From Silene latifolia (taxonomy: Eukaryota > Streptophyta > Magnoliopsida > Caryophyllales > Caryophyllaceae), in assembly GCF_048544455.1 (NCBI RefSeq), contig NC_133526.1, forward strand, positions 12,168,001 through 12,232,000: a stretch of 64,000 bases of DNA, given 5' to 3'. The notes beneath the pieces are model-generated. The model was given only the letters and a program-made list of their open reading frames with translations. It did not search any database and was not told the origin of the DNA. The translations under genes were made by a program, and so were the position numbers. Below, piece by piece: positions 33,035 to 44,677 of this stretch (its first letter is position 1; every line of letters begins with the position of its first letter).

Positions 33035-35326
33035 ATGATGGGCCTTGTATGGAATTGTAGGGGCCTTAATAACACGCTCTCCCCTACAGTTCCGAAGCTA
33101 AGAGCGTTATTAGGTAGTAAGTGTTATGATTTTGTTTTTTTACTCGAAACTAAATGTAGTACAAGCCGAATTTTCCCTATGTTTAGAAGTCTAGGTTTTG
33201 TGAAGGCTTTTGGTGTTGACGCTGTTGGGGCAGCGGGTGGTCTATGGGTAGGATGGAAGAAGGAGTCAAAAATGTCACTTGTGAAGGCTTGTAATAATTA
33301 TATTATCCTCTTAGTTGAAAAATATAATGGACGGTTATGGTATCTTGTTCTTTTTTATGGTGCCCCGAGTGTTAGTTTGAGGGCATCGGTTTTTGAGGAT
33401 TTGGAGCAATGGTTGGTTAATTGTCAATTTCCTTTCTTAATAATAGGGGATTTTAATCAAGTTGGGTATGCATGTGACAAATTAAGTTCTAGTCAAAGAC
33501 CGATTGCGGGGGCGGAGGATTTTAACTTATGGACAATACGGAATGAGCTTGTGGATATTCCGTTCAAGAGTCCGAGGTTTACATGGTGTAATAATAGAAA
33601 GGGAGACAAGAGGGTGTACGAAAGGCTGGACAAAGCCTTGGGATCCAAGGATTGGCTGTCTATTTTTCCGGATACGGGTATTAAACACTACCCTATACAA
33701 ATCTCGGATCACGCTCCTATTGAGGTGGACTTAAATCTAATCAAGACCAAAGGTAGCAGACCCTTTAAGCTTGATGCCTGGGCTTTGGGTTATGAGGAGT
33801 GTTTGGAGAGGATTCGTAGTGCTTGGACTGCCGTGGATTCTGGATCGCCGGTTTTTCGTGTGGTTAGGAAACTGGCGAGAGTGAGGAGCAGCGTTAAAAA
33901 ATGGACTTTGGATAAAAAGGCTGAGTGGCAGGAAAAGTGGGATGAGTTTGATCGGAAGTTAGAGCAGGGGATCAACACTGCTTGTAAGGGGGGGGCGAGG
34001 AAGAGTACACCCGTGTGCATGAGGAACTTTAAGCTTTTGCTGCAGCTGCAGCGGTTTATTGGAAACAGCGAGCAAAGGTCAAATGGACGGTGGAAGGGGA
34101 TACGTGTACAAAATTCTTTTTTAATTGGGTCAAAGGTAGGGCGGGTCGAAATCTTATTCATGGGTTAAAAGGGGAAGATGGGCAATGGAGATATGATGAT
34201 GAGTTAGTGGGTAGTGAATTTCAGCGATTCTACATGGATTTGTATCAGTCTTCCAGAAATGGGGGGGCCCCTAGGGATACCCCGGGAATTGAGTATGCCC
34301 TAAGTCATGTGCAGAGCAGGGTGGCTCATGATGAGGCGGACCGGTTGAGTAGACCTTTTACGGCCAAAGAGGTACGTACTGCTGTCTTTCAAATGGGGGC
34401 TCTCAAAGCCCCAGGACCGGATGGTATTCCTGCGTGCTTCTACCAAAAATGTTGGTCTCTGGTTAAGCATGATTTTACTACTGGAGTTCTTTCCATTCTA
34501 AATTCGGGGAGGGTGCTGAAAGAGCTTAATAGGACTTTTATTACGCTTACACCAAAGACTGAGGCTCCGGAGGGTGTTTCAGATTACCGACCCATTAGTC
34601 TTTGTAATGTGATGATGCGTGTTGTGACTAAATGTATAGCAAACAGGCTTGCAAAGGTGATGGGTTCACTTGTCAGTGAGTCACAAAATGCTTTCCTTCC
34701 GGGTCGAAGTATTAGTGACAATATTCTTTTGGCACATGAGGCAATACATCATATCACGAGACACAGGAAGGGAGTTCATGGACGATGTGCTTTTAAAGCA
34801 GATATGAGCAAAGCGTATGACCGGATAAAATGGGATTTTCTGGAAATGACCTTGGTAAAATTCGGCTTTCCTTTAAAGCTGGTACAACTTATTATGAACT
34901 GTGTCAACTCTGTAAGCTATGAAATCCTTTACAATGGGAAACCATTACCACAGTTCCGACCACAGTGCGGCCTGAGACAGGGGGATCCTCTATCTCCGTA
35001 TCTCTTTTTACTTTGTATGGAGGTCCTTTCGGCAAATATTGATCGGGCTCGGGATTCAGGTCGATTGGAGGGTTTTAAGTTATGCAGAGGGGTTCGACCA
35101 ATGACACATCTGTTTTTTGCTGATGATGCGGTCTTCTTCTTCAAGGATAAAGGCGAAACAACTGATCATCTCAAGAGCATCATAGATGGTTACTGTGCGG
35201 CATCAGGCCAAGTTTTAAACTCGACAAAATCGGGTCTCATCTTCAGTCCGAATACTACCCTTGCAAAAGCACAACAAATCCTTAAGGTTTTCAATGTTAG
35301 ATCTAATAGAGGTATTGGGAAATATC
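33035..35326 (+). pseudogene. LINE ORF2, 5' part: endonuclease and reverse transcriptase
   Basis: It starts at MMGLVWNCRGLNN (33035). The APE-type endonuclease motifs are WNCRGL, FLLETK, IGDFNQ and ISDHAPIEV (near 33700), the enzyme that nicks the target for priming. A frameshift lies near 34035-34060 in a CTGCAGCTGCAG run; past it the frame 34090 onward gives EGDTCTKFFFNW, LKAPGPDGIPACFYQ, YRPISLCNV, AFKADMSKAYDR, GLRQGDPLSPYLF and FADDAVFFF (the catalytic Asp pair). The CACTA element enters 3' of the FADD motif at 35326, so RT is cut in its palm/thumb region and continues at 42738. Confidence 0.9.
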
Positions 35327-35352
35327 CACTACAAGAAAACACGACAAAGGCG

Positions 35353-35570
35353 ACAGACATACTACAGTCGCCAAATTGGCGACAGAAAAAAAGACACGGG
35401 CGACCACTATCCGTCGCCAATTTGGCGACTATACCTTTTTATCCAAAAATCCGTATGAAATCCACGGGCGACGCAATATTATCCAAATTGGCGACCGAAA
35501 TCAGTCGCCAAATTTGGCGACCATTACCCGTCGCCAATTTGGCGACCAAAAACGGTCGCCAATCGTCTGT
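35353..35570. repeat. CACTA left subterminal repeats
   Basis: About ten copies of GGCGAC/GTCGCC, many as GTCGCCAAATTGGCGAC palindromes. The right counterpart is at 42293-42717. Such arrays bind the TnpA-type protein in En/Spm elements. Confidence 0.85.
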
Positions 35571-36470
35571 ATATTTTTTTTTTGCCAGATTCTTCACCCC
35601 GTCCCCTTCATTCACTCTAACATCAACTTAAAAAAAAAAAACGCCCAGAAATCCGACGACCCGACGCCACCACCAACTACAACGACCACCGGACGCCACC
35701 ACTCGCCGCCGCCATCCGCACACTACATCCCTACCGACCCTTTGTTTATAATAAAGGTTTGTTTTCGACTCAAATCGATTTAATTACTTCAATCCTTCAT
35801 ATTTTGTTTAAGTTGTGATGCTTATTTAGTATCTAGTTGTAATTTATACATTAGTGATGCTTATTATTGTATGTAGTTGTAATTTAATTAGCATTTTTGT
35901 TAATTAATTTGAGTTAGGGTTAGAAATTGGGGTTTTTGTTAAATTAGTAATGTGATTTGATTAGGGGATTGTATAAGGTAGTATAGTTTTATGAAGGTAG
36001 AAATTGGGGTTTTTGTTAAATTAGTAATGTGATTTGATTAGTGATGCTTAGTTTTAGTAATATTGAAGTAGTATTGTTGAGGGTAGTATAGTTTTATGAA
36101 GGTAGTATAATGTTAGGATTGTATAAATTTGCCTTATAATTAACCAAATTAAGTTAGAATGATTTAATTAGCATTTTTGTTAATTAATTTGAGTTAGGGT
36201 TAGAAATTAGCATTTTTGACAACTTGTATAATTAACCAAATTAATTAAGTTAGAATGATTTAATTAGCATTTTTGTTAATTAATTAGCATTTTTCTTGAA
36301 TAGAATGAGCATGATGTATAAATTTGTTAAATTAGTAATGTCATTTGATTAGGGGATTGTATAAATTTGCCTTATAATTTTGACAACTTGTTTAATATAT
36401 AATGACCTAGTACCCGTTCAAGAATTACTCATTAGGAGCAATTCTTGAATAGTCCCCATTTTGGGACTGT

Positions 36471-36700
36471 CTTTGTACGTTTCAAGTCACTTAGGTAGTA
36501 AACACATAGTTGTGATTTTATTAATGAGAAAAGAATTTGGTTGCAAATTTCTCCAATGTTCTCTGAATACATATGTGGAATATGTATCTTTTCCACATTG
36601 TGTATTTGGAGAACTAAGGGGAATTGCCGCCGAATTTTTTTCTCATTAATAATTCACAAATGTGTGTTTTCTAGTGACTTGAAACGTACATTGATGGGTT
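36471..36700. repeat. Imperfect inverted repeat in the CACTA 5' leader
   Basis: TGTACGTTTCAAGTCACT (36475 onward) pairs with AGTGACTTGAAACGTACA (near 36675), and the pairing continues inward through ATTAATGAGAAAA and TTTTTTCTCATTAAT to a centre near 36580. It could be a small MITE or a structural leader element; no target duplication is evident. Confidence 0.6.
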
Positions 36701-36862
36701 TAGGTTGGAGTGATAAGGACCCAATTGAAATCTTGAAATTAGCATAAAATGGAGGATGAGATAACCATTGGTTTTTTGTTGAAATTAAATATTATTATTT
36801 AAAATGGTTAGTTTGCTATATATTGCTTATAGATTAAAATGAAGAGATCCTAACGTAGCTGG

Positions 36863-39800
36863 ATGTACGAAGAAAAAGTAGATAAGAAGAAACGTCCTAT
36901 CGCTAGATTTGTAAAGGGAGTTCGTGGATTTATTGAATTTGCTAGATGTCAAGATTCATATGATTTGGAACAACATAAACTTAGGTGTCCTTGTACTAAA
37001 TGTAAAAACTTAAAATATTTATTTGACATTAAAGTAGAAGAGCATCTTGTTACAAATGGTTTTTTTCCAAACTACTACAATTGGATCTCCCATGGAGAAA
37101 AATATTATCCCGAAGAGCCTCAAATCCAACAAAATGAGAACCCATATAGAGAAATGGTACTTGATGCCTTTCAGTCTAATGATTTCATTAATGACGACCG
37201 TGTACCAATGATTGATGAAGAACAACCAAACCCAAGAGCAAAAGCCTTTTTTGACATGCTAAGTGCTTACGAAAAAACCTTATATGAGGGGAGTAGAATG
37301 ACATTGTTACAAGTTGCATCCAGGATAGTTTCTTTAAAATGTGAGTATAATATGTCATTTAAAGCCGTTGATAGTATTGCTACGTTGGTTGAGGATGTTA
37401 TACCCGATAATAATGTTATGACCCGAAATTTCTATAATACCAAGAAAGTGGTCAAAGGTCTTCAACTTCCACATGAAAAGATTGATGCATGTCCTAAAGG
37501 ATGTATGCTTTTTGGAAAGATGATGCTTTGCTTGACAAATGTAAGAAATGTCAAAGGGATAGATATGAGACAAGTGAAGGAAATATTGTTTTGAAGGGGA
37601 AGAAGGGTAATAAAAGGAGTGGAAAGAGAAAGAAACCAATATCAGAAAACACATTAATTTATTTTCCATTAGCTCCTAGACTTCAAAGAATGTATGCCAC
37701 GAAAAATCTTGCCAACCAAATGAGATGGCACAAAGAAAATCCTCGTACACCAGGAAAGATGTGTCATCCGAGTGACGGGGAGGAGTGGAAGCGTTTTGAT
37801 AGGTTATATCCCGATTTTGCCGAGGAACCTCGCAATGTGAGACTTGGCTTGTGTACGGATGGGTTTGACCCTTTTGGTCGATTTGGTAGAAACTACTCGT
37901 GTTGGCCCGTAATGACCACGCCGTACAACTTACCTCCTTGGCTTTGTCACGAAAAGACAATTTATTTTCCTCTCTTTACTTATTCCCGGTCCCGATAACC
38001 CAAAAAACCATCTGGATGTTTATTTACAACCGTTGGTGGAGGAACTGAAGTATTTGTGGGAAGTTGGTGTAGAAACATTTGATGTGTCGAAAAAGCAAAA
38101 TTTCCAACTAAGAGCTTCATTGTTATGGACTATAAATGATTTTCCCGCATATGGTATGCTATCAGGATGGGCAACCGCTGGGCGAAAGGCATGTCCTTAT
38201 TGCATGGATAGGAGTAAAGCATTTTATCTTCCTAATTCCAAAAAATTAGTTGGTTTGATTGTCATAGATGTTTCTTACCGGATGGACATATTCATAGAGA
38301 GAACAAGAAATCTTTCTTAAAAGGTAAGGAGGTGCGTGACAATGCTCCTGGTTCGACTCAAGGGGATGAGATATGGGAGGTCATGTACGTGATTTGCCAA
38401 CAACTGTCGATGGGATCAAGAAGAGTTTAAAGAGTTGAAAAAGAAAAAAATGGTTGGTTTAAAAGAAGTATTTTTTGGGAGCTTCCCTACTGGAAAACAA
38501 TGTTGATCAGACACAATTTGGATGTGATGCACATAGAGAAGAACTTCTTTGAGTTACTTATTCATACGATTATGGATGTAAAAGGAAAGACACGTGATGA
38601 TATTAATTCAAGAATAGAATTGAAGAAATTTTGTGATCGTCCTAAACTTCATATTCGTAAGGATGGGGCTAAACCAAAAGCCATATTTACTCTTGACAAA
38701 GCTCAAAGAAAGGTATTGTGCGATTGGATAGGAAACTTGAAGTTTCCCGATGGATATGCATCCGATTTGAGCCGTTGTGTTGATTTGAAGGAACTGAAGT
38801 TGAAAGGGTTGAAAAGTCATGATTGTCATGTTTTCATGGAGCGCTTATTACCCGTGGCTTTTAAAAATTTACTCCCGACTACGCTTTGGAATGCGATTCT
38901 GAGAAATAAGTCAATTTTTTAGAGATTTATGTTCCTCCACGATATCAGTTGAGGACATGAGTCGTTTAGAAGACCAAATACCAGAAATTTTGTGTAAACT
39001 TGAGATGATATTTCCGCCTTCTTTTTTCAATTCGATGGAGCATCTACCTATCCATTTGCCATATGAAGCTAAAGTTGGTGGACCCGTCCAATATAGGTGG
39101 ATGTATCCTTTCGAAAGGTTTCTTAATCATGTGAAGAAAAAAATTGGTAATAAAGCTCGTGTGGAAGGTTCTATATGCAATGCCTACCTAACGGAAGAGA
39201 TTGCCAATTTTTGCTCTCTTTATTTTGAAAAACATATTGAGACCAAAGCAAAATACTTGAATATTGATGAAGCGGATGAACTAGACACAAGTATACCCAA
39301 GTGTTTCCAAATGCGGGATGAAATAGGGTGTTCATCACTGGGGAACAAGATTTCTGGATGACAAGGAGTATAACCGTGCCCACCTTTATGTGCTATCTAA
39401 TTGTGAGGTTTTGGAGCCATATGAAGCTCAATTTGTGACAGATTTCATTAAAGACCACCCAAATGTGAACAGAGAGGATGTTTGGCATAAGCATGAGGAT
39501 CAATTTCCAGCCTGGTTTCGGAAGCATGTATGTAAGCTAAATATTCAAGATGATGTGATAAGAAGCTTGGCTTTGGGTCCTTCTCGAAAGGTTGTGACGT
39601 GGAATCGATATTCAATTAATGGGTTTAAGTTTCAAACATTTGACTATGGCAAAAGTAAGGCTAAATGCAACTACGGCGTTACTATTTCTTCTCTTGATGA
39701 CAATGAATATTATGGCATATTAGAGGATATCTTTGAGTTGTGCTACAATGGCCGGGATCGGAGTTATAAAACCGTCTTATTCAAGATTCAATGGAGGGAT

Positions 39801-40290
39801 AATTCCGTAGCTGGAACGAGAGTCCATGATCGTTACAAACTCGTGGAAGTGAATCATACTCGAACCTACTCTCAATATGACCCATTTATACTTGCACAAC
39901 AAGCTCATCAAGTTTATTTTGCATCTCTTCCGAGCACAAGTAATGATAGACAACAAAAGCAATGGTGGGCCTATTTAAAACAAAGGCACGATCGAAGTTG
40001 ATACATCTTTTTTCCAAGAAGAGGTTGTATCGTAAATTTTTGTCCCAGTTGATCATGATGAAATTATTTATACAAATGAGATAGAAGCGGAGGAGGAGTT
40101 AGAAGAGGAAGAAGAAGAGAATGATAAGGAGAGGGATGGGATAGAAGAGGGGGAAGAAGAAGAAGAGGAGGAGGAGGAAGAGGAAGAAGAAGAAGAAGAA
40201 GAAGAAGAAGAAGAAGAAGAAGAAGAAGAAGAAGAAGAAGAAGAAGAAGAAGAAGAAGAAGAAGATGAGGATGATGATGATGATGAGTAA
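36863..40290 (+). pseudogene. CACTA transposase, TnpD/TNP2-like
   Basis: It starts at ATG 36863 (MYEEKVDKKKRP). The N-terminal transposase-associated domain is visible as GFIEFARCQDS, KLRCPCTKCKN, HLVTNGFFPNYYNWISHGE. Transposase_21 follows: YEKTLYEGSRMTLLQVASRI, then LGLCTDGFDPFG and WPVMTTPYNLPPWLCHE, LRASLLWTINDFPAYGMLSGW, and HNLDVMHIEKNFFELLIHTIMD. DUF4218 (FFNSMEHLPIHLPYEAKVGGPVQYRWMYPFERF) and a DUF4216-like end (FKIQWRDN) come next. The gene closes with a Glu/Asp-only tail (40084-40290). It is spread over at least six frames (changes near 37505, 38000, 38320-38500, 38920 and 39360), so it is inactive. In an active element this protein cuts at the termini. Confidence 0.9.
40084..40290 (+). 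repeat. GAA/GAG microsatellite encoding the acidic transposase tail
   Basis: A purine-only stretch with more than 30 consecutive GAA-type codons between about 40168 and 40262, read as poly-Glu then poly-Asp before a TAA. Opposite-strand poly-Ser or poly-Leu ORFs are mere shadows. Confidence 0.85.
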
Positions 40291-40445
40291 GAGAAGGTAT
40301 TGAAAGTATACATATCAAAATTTGAAAACAATTATTAGCGTTTTATTTTTTCTTTTATACCTGTTTATTAGGTTTTATTTTTTTGTATCTTATAATAATT
40401 ATCCTGTAATATTTGCTAACACTTTTTATTCAATTGTAGTACACA

Positions 40446-42085
40446 TGGCTCGTGGAGGAGGTAGGCAGCGCGAAGGCTATAGTGAGGGAGGTAGTAGCTC
40501 CCGAGAGCAGGAGGAGGACGTTGACCCTTCTACTACGGAGGTGAGTGAGGAGGAGGAGGAGGAGGTTGGTGTACCCGACATACGACGACGGGATGATCCT
40601 TGATCCGAATGGTCTATGGTAATTTTTTATTCATTCTATTTTGTAATTTTTTTATTTAGTAATAAATGACTTTTTTTAGACATATGTTAATTATACATTA
40701 TTTTTTATTCCTATATAATTATGTTTTTAACATGTTTGATTTCAGGTTTAGAAGTCAAACAGTTGTTCGTGGTGTGACTAATAGCACCCAAGAGAACATG
40801 ACACACGGCGTTACTTGTTGGAGTAACGCTAGTGATGAAGATAAGGAGATGTGGTTCAACAACTTCCGGGTATCTATTTATAAAATATATATTATTAAAT
40901 ATAATTTATTTATTCTTTTTACCTTATTATTAATTTGTTTCTCATCTATGTGTTTACTTTTTGTAGCGTGTGTTCTATTGGCCAACCGACCTTGAGCGCC
41001 TAGTTTGGCAAAGGTATAATGACATTGGCAAGAAGAGGCTAAGGGACAACATGTATAAGGTGTCTAAGAGGAAGAAGGCGCCATCTTTCATGAAAGGTAT
41101 TTAGTTTCTTTTAATACCCGTAATTAGTTAAAATTCATTACATATTTTGAAAATATATTAATTAATAATTGTTATTTTATTGATTACAGGTTCGTCATAT
41201 GAGGAATATACCAAGTACCGGAACAGTCCTGAGTTCAAGGAAGCATCGGCCCGGAACAAGATCAACAGGAAAGGAGGAGATAAGGACGCGGAAGTTAAGC
41301 CTACTCATTATGGAGGGTCTCAATCTTTTCATGATCGTGTGGTGTTAGATGTAAGTTATTTGTCTTAGCTTTTAATTTAATAGTCTTCTAATTTAATTAG
41401 TCTCATTAATTATCATGTTTGAGTAACAATTTCCTTGTTTTTTTTCCGGAAGACCAAGAAGAATAAGGGTAAGGTACCCACGATTGTTGATCTCTTTGTT
41501 GACACTCACGCAAAGAAGACAAGCAAGGGCAAGTTGATCTTCGCGAAGGAAAAAGATCAACAGTTATATGTAAGTGTCAAAAAATAAAAATTTCTTAGCT
41601 TTTTAAAGTATATGTTTTATCAATTTTTAGATAAGTAACCTCTAACCATTAATGTTTTATCAATTTTTTAGGAACAATTCCTTGTCCGTAGGAAGAACAA
41701 CCCAGAAATTGATGACAATGAGCTATGGTTTGATCTTGTTGAGGGGTTCCAAAGAGGAGATGTGTATGGAGCCGGGTCGGCAAAGGAGATTTTCTACCCT
41801 CCTACAAGAAGAAGAGGGTCAATTTCCTCCCAACAACAACCTTATACCCCAAGTGTCGTGAGTGTGCTCCAAGCTCAATTAGCCGCCAGGGAGAGGCAGG
41901 ATGCCGAGAGGGAGAGGCGGGATACCGAGAGAGATGCTGAAATTCGGAGGATGAAGGAGGAAATGGACCGGATGAACACCTTCTTCGCCAATTGCAACAC
42001 CGGGTGGCGCCCGCAACCAAAGGATCCTAGAGATCCTAATCATGGAGGTGGTAGTGGAGCGGGAGCAAGTTTCCCTGTTATGTAG
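40446..42085 (+). pseudogene. CACTA second gene, TnpA/Transposase_24-like, with introns
   Basis: It starts MARGGGRQREGYSEG. Exons inferred from GT-AG sites and protein continuity are roughly 40446-40620, 40746-40870, 40967-41096, 41190-41350, 41453-41570 and 41672-42085. The protein has NMTHGVTCWSNASDEDKEMWFNNFR, VFYWPTDLERLVWQRYNDIGKKRLRDN and YTKYRNSPEFKEASARNK (Transposase_24, the plant En/Spm Ptta-type family). A C-terminal Arg/Glu coiled coil (RERQDAERERRDTERDAEIRR) ends in SFPVM. In exon 1 the frame reaches a stop (DDP*) while the +1 frame reads a family-like GMILDPNGLW, so a frameshift there is likely; the other exons look intact. Its expected role is DNA binding at subterminal repeats and regulation. 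Confidence 0.75.
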
Positions 42086-42292
42086 TTTTTTAGAAAACAT
42101 GTTATTCCCGGATAATGTTAGATGACCAAAACTCGTAGAACTCGTAGTTGTGTGTATGGAACATGATTTTCTTTATCAAGTTTGGTTGTGTTGGCTTCTC
42201 ATGTGTTCTCTGCTGGAAGTGTTGGTTTATTTGCAGGTTTTTACGTATTTGGCTAGGTCAAAAACGATTTTTATGCTAAAAAAAATGTAAAT

Positions 42293-42717
42293 TTGGCGAC
42301 GGATACTGGGCATTTGGCGACGGGAAACCGTCGCTAAGCTTCTGACCATGAATTAATTTTATGGTCATTGGCGACGGGGAACAGTGGTTTTGGCGACCAA
42401 AATCTGTCGCCAAAATGGCGACCAACATCTGTCGCCAAAATGGCGACCAAAATCCGTCGCCCATTTTGAAGATTTGGAGATGACGTGGATTTTAGGAAAG
42501 CGACTAATAGCAGTCGCCTTTTTAGCGACTAATGACAGTCGCCAATTTTGGCGACGAATTTCGGTCGCCCGATTTAAAAAAATTCAGTCGCCAAAATTGG
42601 CGACGAACGCCTGTCGCCAAAAGCGACCAAACCTAGCTACGAAGTGCGGGCGACGGGTCTTAGTCGCTTTATTCTTAATGGCGACTGTTCTCAGTCGCCT
42701 TATATGGTCGCCAATTA
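42293..42717. repeat. CACTA right subterminal repeats
   Basis: More than fifteen GGCGAC/GTCGCC units in alternating orientation, mirroring 35353-35570. The right side is about twice as long as the left. Confidence 0.85.
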
Positions 42718-42737
42718 CCTTATTTGTTGTAGTGATC

Positions 42738-44614
42738 TTGGAATACCAGCAGAGTTTCAGGAGTCGAAGAAAGGTATTTTTCAATCCTTAGTGGATAAGA
42801 TTACGAAGCGGATCTCTTCATGGAACGGCATCTTTCTATCTCCAGCGGGGCGGTTAACTCTAATTTCTTCTGTCCTTTCCAATCTCTCCAATTACTTTCT
42901 ATCGGTTTTCAAAATTCCAGTAAGTGTGGCAAAAAAGATTAATTCTCTTTTGACACAATTTTGGTGGACGGGATGTAAATTGGGAACGACTGTTCACTGG
43001 TGTAGTAAGAATTTCTTAAGTCTTCCAAAAGGAAAGGGAGGACTTGGGATTCGCAATATCGAATGCCTAAATCAAGCGCTTTTAGCAAAGCATGGGTGGC
43101 GGCTGGTTTCGGGAGAAAACTCCTTATTTAGTAGGATCTTTAGGCAGAAAGTGTTCGGGGATGATATGGTCGACCCGAATAGTTTTGTAAAAAAGGTAAC
43201 CAACTCCTCGTGGGGAGTCCGTAGCATTATTCATGGTTTTCAGGCAATTAAGGATTACCTGGGTTGGAAGCCGGGTCGCGACTCAAGACTGAATATATGG
43301 GTAACACGATGGGTGGGGGGTGCATGCCCGGAACCAAGGGACCAGTGGTTGGGGGCTAGGGATATGCACTTGGCGAATCTGCAAGTGAGGGATCTTTTAC
43401 TTCCTAATGGTGAGTGGAATGAGATCTTCATCAGGGCGTTGATCAGAGAGGAGTACGCGGCAAGGATTCTGGCAACCAGGGTTCGGGAGATGAATGTAAC
43501 CGATGTGATCTTTTGGCCGTTTACAAAGGACGGGGTGTTCACGGTCAAGAGTGGCTATGGATTGATTTTTGATGAGTATATGAATAGGAAGGGTACAGTT
43601 AGAGATAAGACTAGGATCGGTGAGCGGGAAAGGACATTCTGTTGAAAACAACTATGGACGCTTCCGGTCCCAAACTCTTGGAAAATACTGGTCTGGAGGA
43701 TTATTACGAACACACTCTCCGTTGGAAAAGAGTTTCATCGCAGACAACTGGCGGTTGATGTACTGTGTAGTTTGTGTGGAGAGAGTCACGGTTGTATGGA
43801 AACTCTTGAGCACCTGTTTAGGGATTGTGAGGTCTCCGCTAGGATCTGGGCGGGATCTTCGCTTGGTATTAGAGTGGGTGGTGCAGAGTCGATCGTTATG
43901 GCGGATTGGGTAATTGATTGGATTCGGTATCTTTGGAAGCAGGATGAAGGACAGGTACGTGTCATAAATTTCGTCGCAATTATATGGGGATTATGGACTG
44001 TCCGTAATAAGGTCAAGTTTGATGGAATGACAAAGAATCCTCATGTTATTGCTGATTTGCTGTTTGGTTCGATTAAGGATAAGGTAGGGATTTTAAAGGA
44101 TCAACTTGAGGGAAAGGGTAGGCTAAAGGGGCTAGGAGGGGGTGTGGAAGAGATCATGGATCAACGAAGGATGGATATACGGACCGGGCATCCTGTCCAA
44201 CTGATTGGATGTCCGGATCGGTGTAATGTCATCAGGGTAAAAGTTGACGCCGGATGGGAACGGAATTACGTAGCAGCGTTTGGATGGGTGGCTTATGATG
44301 GGCAGGGGCAAGAACGTATGCGACGTCAGGTGAAAACTAAAGCTGAATCAGCTTTGCAGGCTGAGGCTCTAGGTGTTAGGGATGTGCTGTTGTGGGCTAG
44401 TGCTGAGGGCTGGTTGCATATGGATATATCGTCAGATTGCTTACAACTTATTAATGAGCTGGCAGGAATCGATAAAGTCGATCATCTGATTGCAAGCACC
44501 TTGGAGGACATGCATAAAATCGCAAGCTCTTTTCATTGTTTATGTTTCAGTTTTATTCCTAGAAACCTTAATAGTATTGCGCATGGCTTGGCTAGACAAG
44601 CCATAAAAATGTAA
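42738..44614 (+). pseudogene. LINE ORF2, 3' part: RT thumb, zf-RVT and RNase H
   Basis: The sequence continues directly from 35326 once the CACTA element and its ATC duplication are set aside (GNIHYLGIPAEFQESKKGIFQSL-like text across the site). It shows LTLISSVLSNLSNYFLSVFKIP and WWTGCKLGTTVHWCSKNFLSLPKGKGGLGIRN, both typical of plant LINE RT tails. A zf-RVT domain follows (CGESHGCMETLEHLFRDCE, near 43770-43830) after a frameshift near 43640. A C-terminal RNase H (VKVDAGWE, AEALGVRDVL, SSDCLQLINEL; 44235-44480) runs to the stop at 44612-44614. Plant L1 lineages with RNase H are known. It is non-functional as it stands. Confidence 0.85.
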
Positions 44615-44677
44615 AACTTTTCTTTACGGCTGCCAAAAAAAAAAAAAAAAAAAAAAAAAAACTTTAGATACAACTTG

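Larger units (their letters stand above)
35327..42734 (+). mobile_element. CACTA (En/Spm) transposon inserted in the LINE
   Basis: The termini are CACTACAAGAAAA and the inverse of CACTACAACAAAT, flanked by a 3-bp duplication ATC (35324-35326 and 42735-42737). It is 7408 bp. Subterminal regions at 35353-35570 and 42293-42717 hold many direct and inverted copies of a GTCGCCAA-type motif, the usual transposase-binding repeats. Two genes lie inside: a TnpD/TNP2-like transposase (36863-40290) and a TnpA/Transposase_24-like gene (40446-42085). The transposase gene is broken; the ends look complete, so the element could in principle be moved by a relative elsewhere. Confidence 0.95.
30031..44662 (+). 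mobile_element. L1-type LINE (plant RNase H-bearing), interrupted by a CACTA element
   Basis: A 15-bp target duplication CTTTAGATACAACTT (30016-30030 and 44663-44677) and a 28-nt poly(A) tail (44635-44662) bound the element. Copy 2 retains the empty site near 57040. Net length without the CACTA insertion is 7.2 kb, so it is essentially full length with a 5' leader (30031-30444). ORF1 carries DUF4283 and a zinc knuckle; ORF2 has endonuclease, RT, zf-RVT and RNase H. It has several frame breaks and is not intact, besides the CACTA split. Confidence 0.95.

Noticed and set aside
40064-40331. Poly-Ser and poly-Leu ORFs on the minus strand
   Set aside because: They are shadows of the GAA/GAG microsatellite that encodes the acidic transposase tail on the plus strand.
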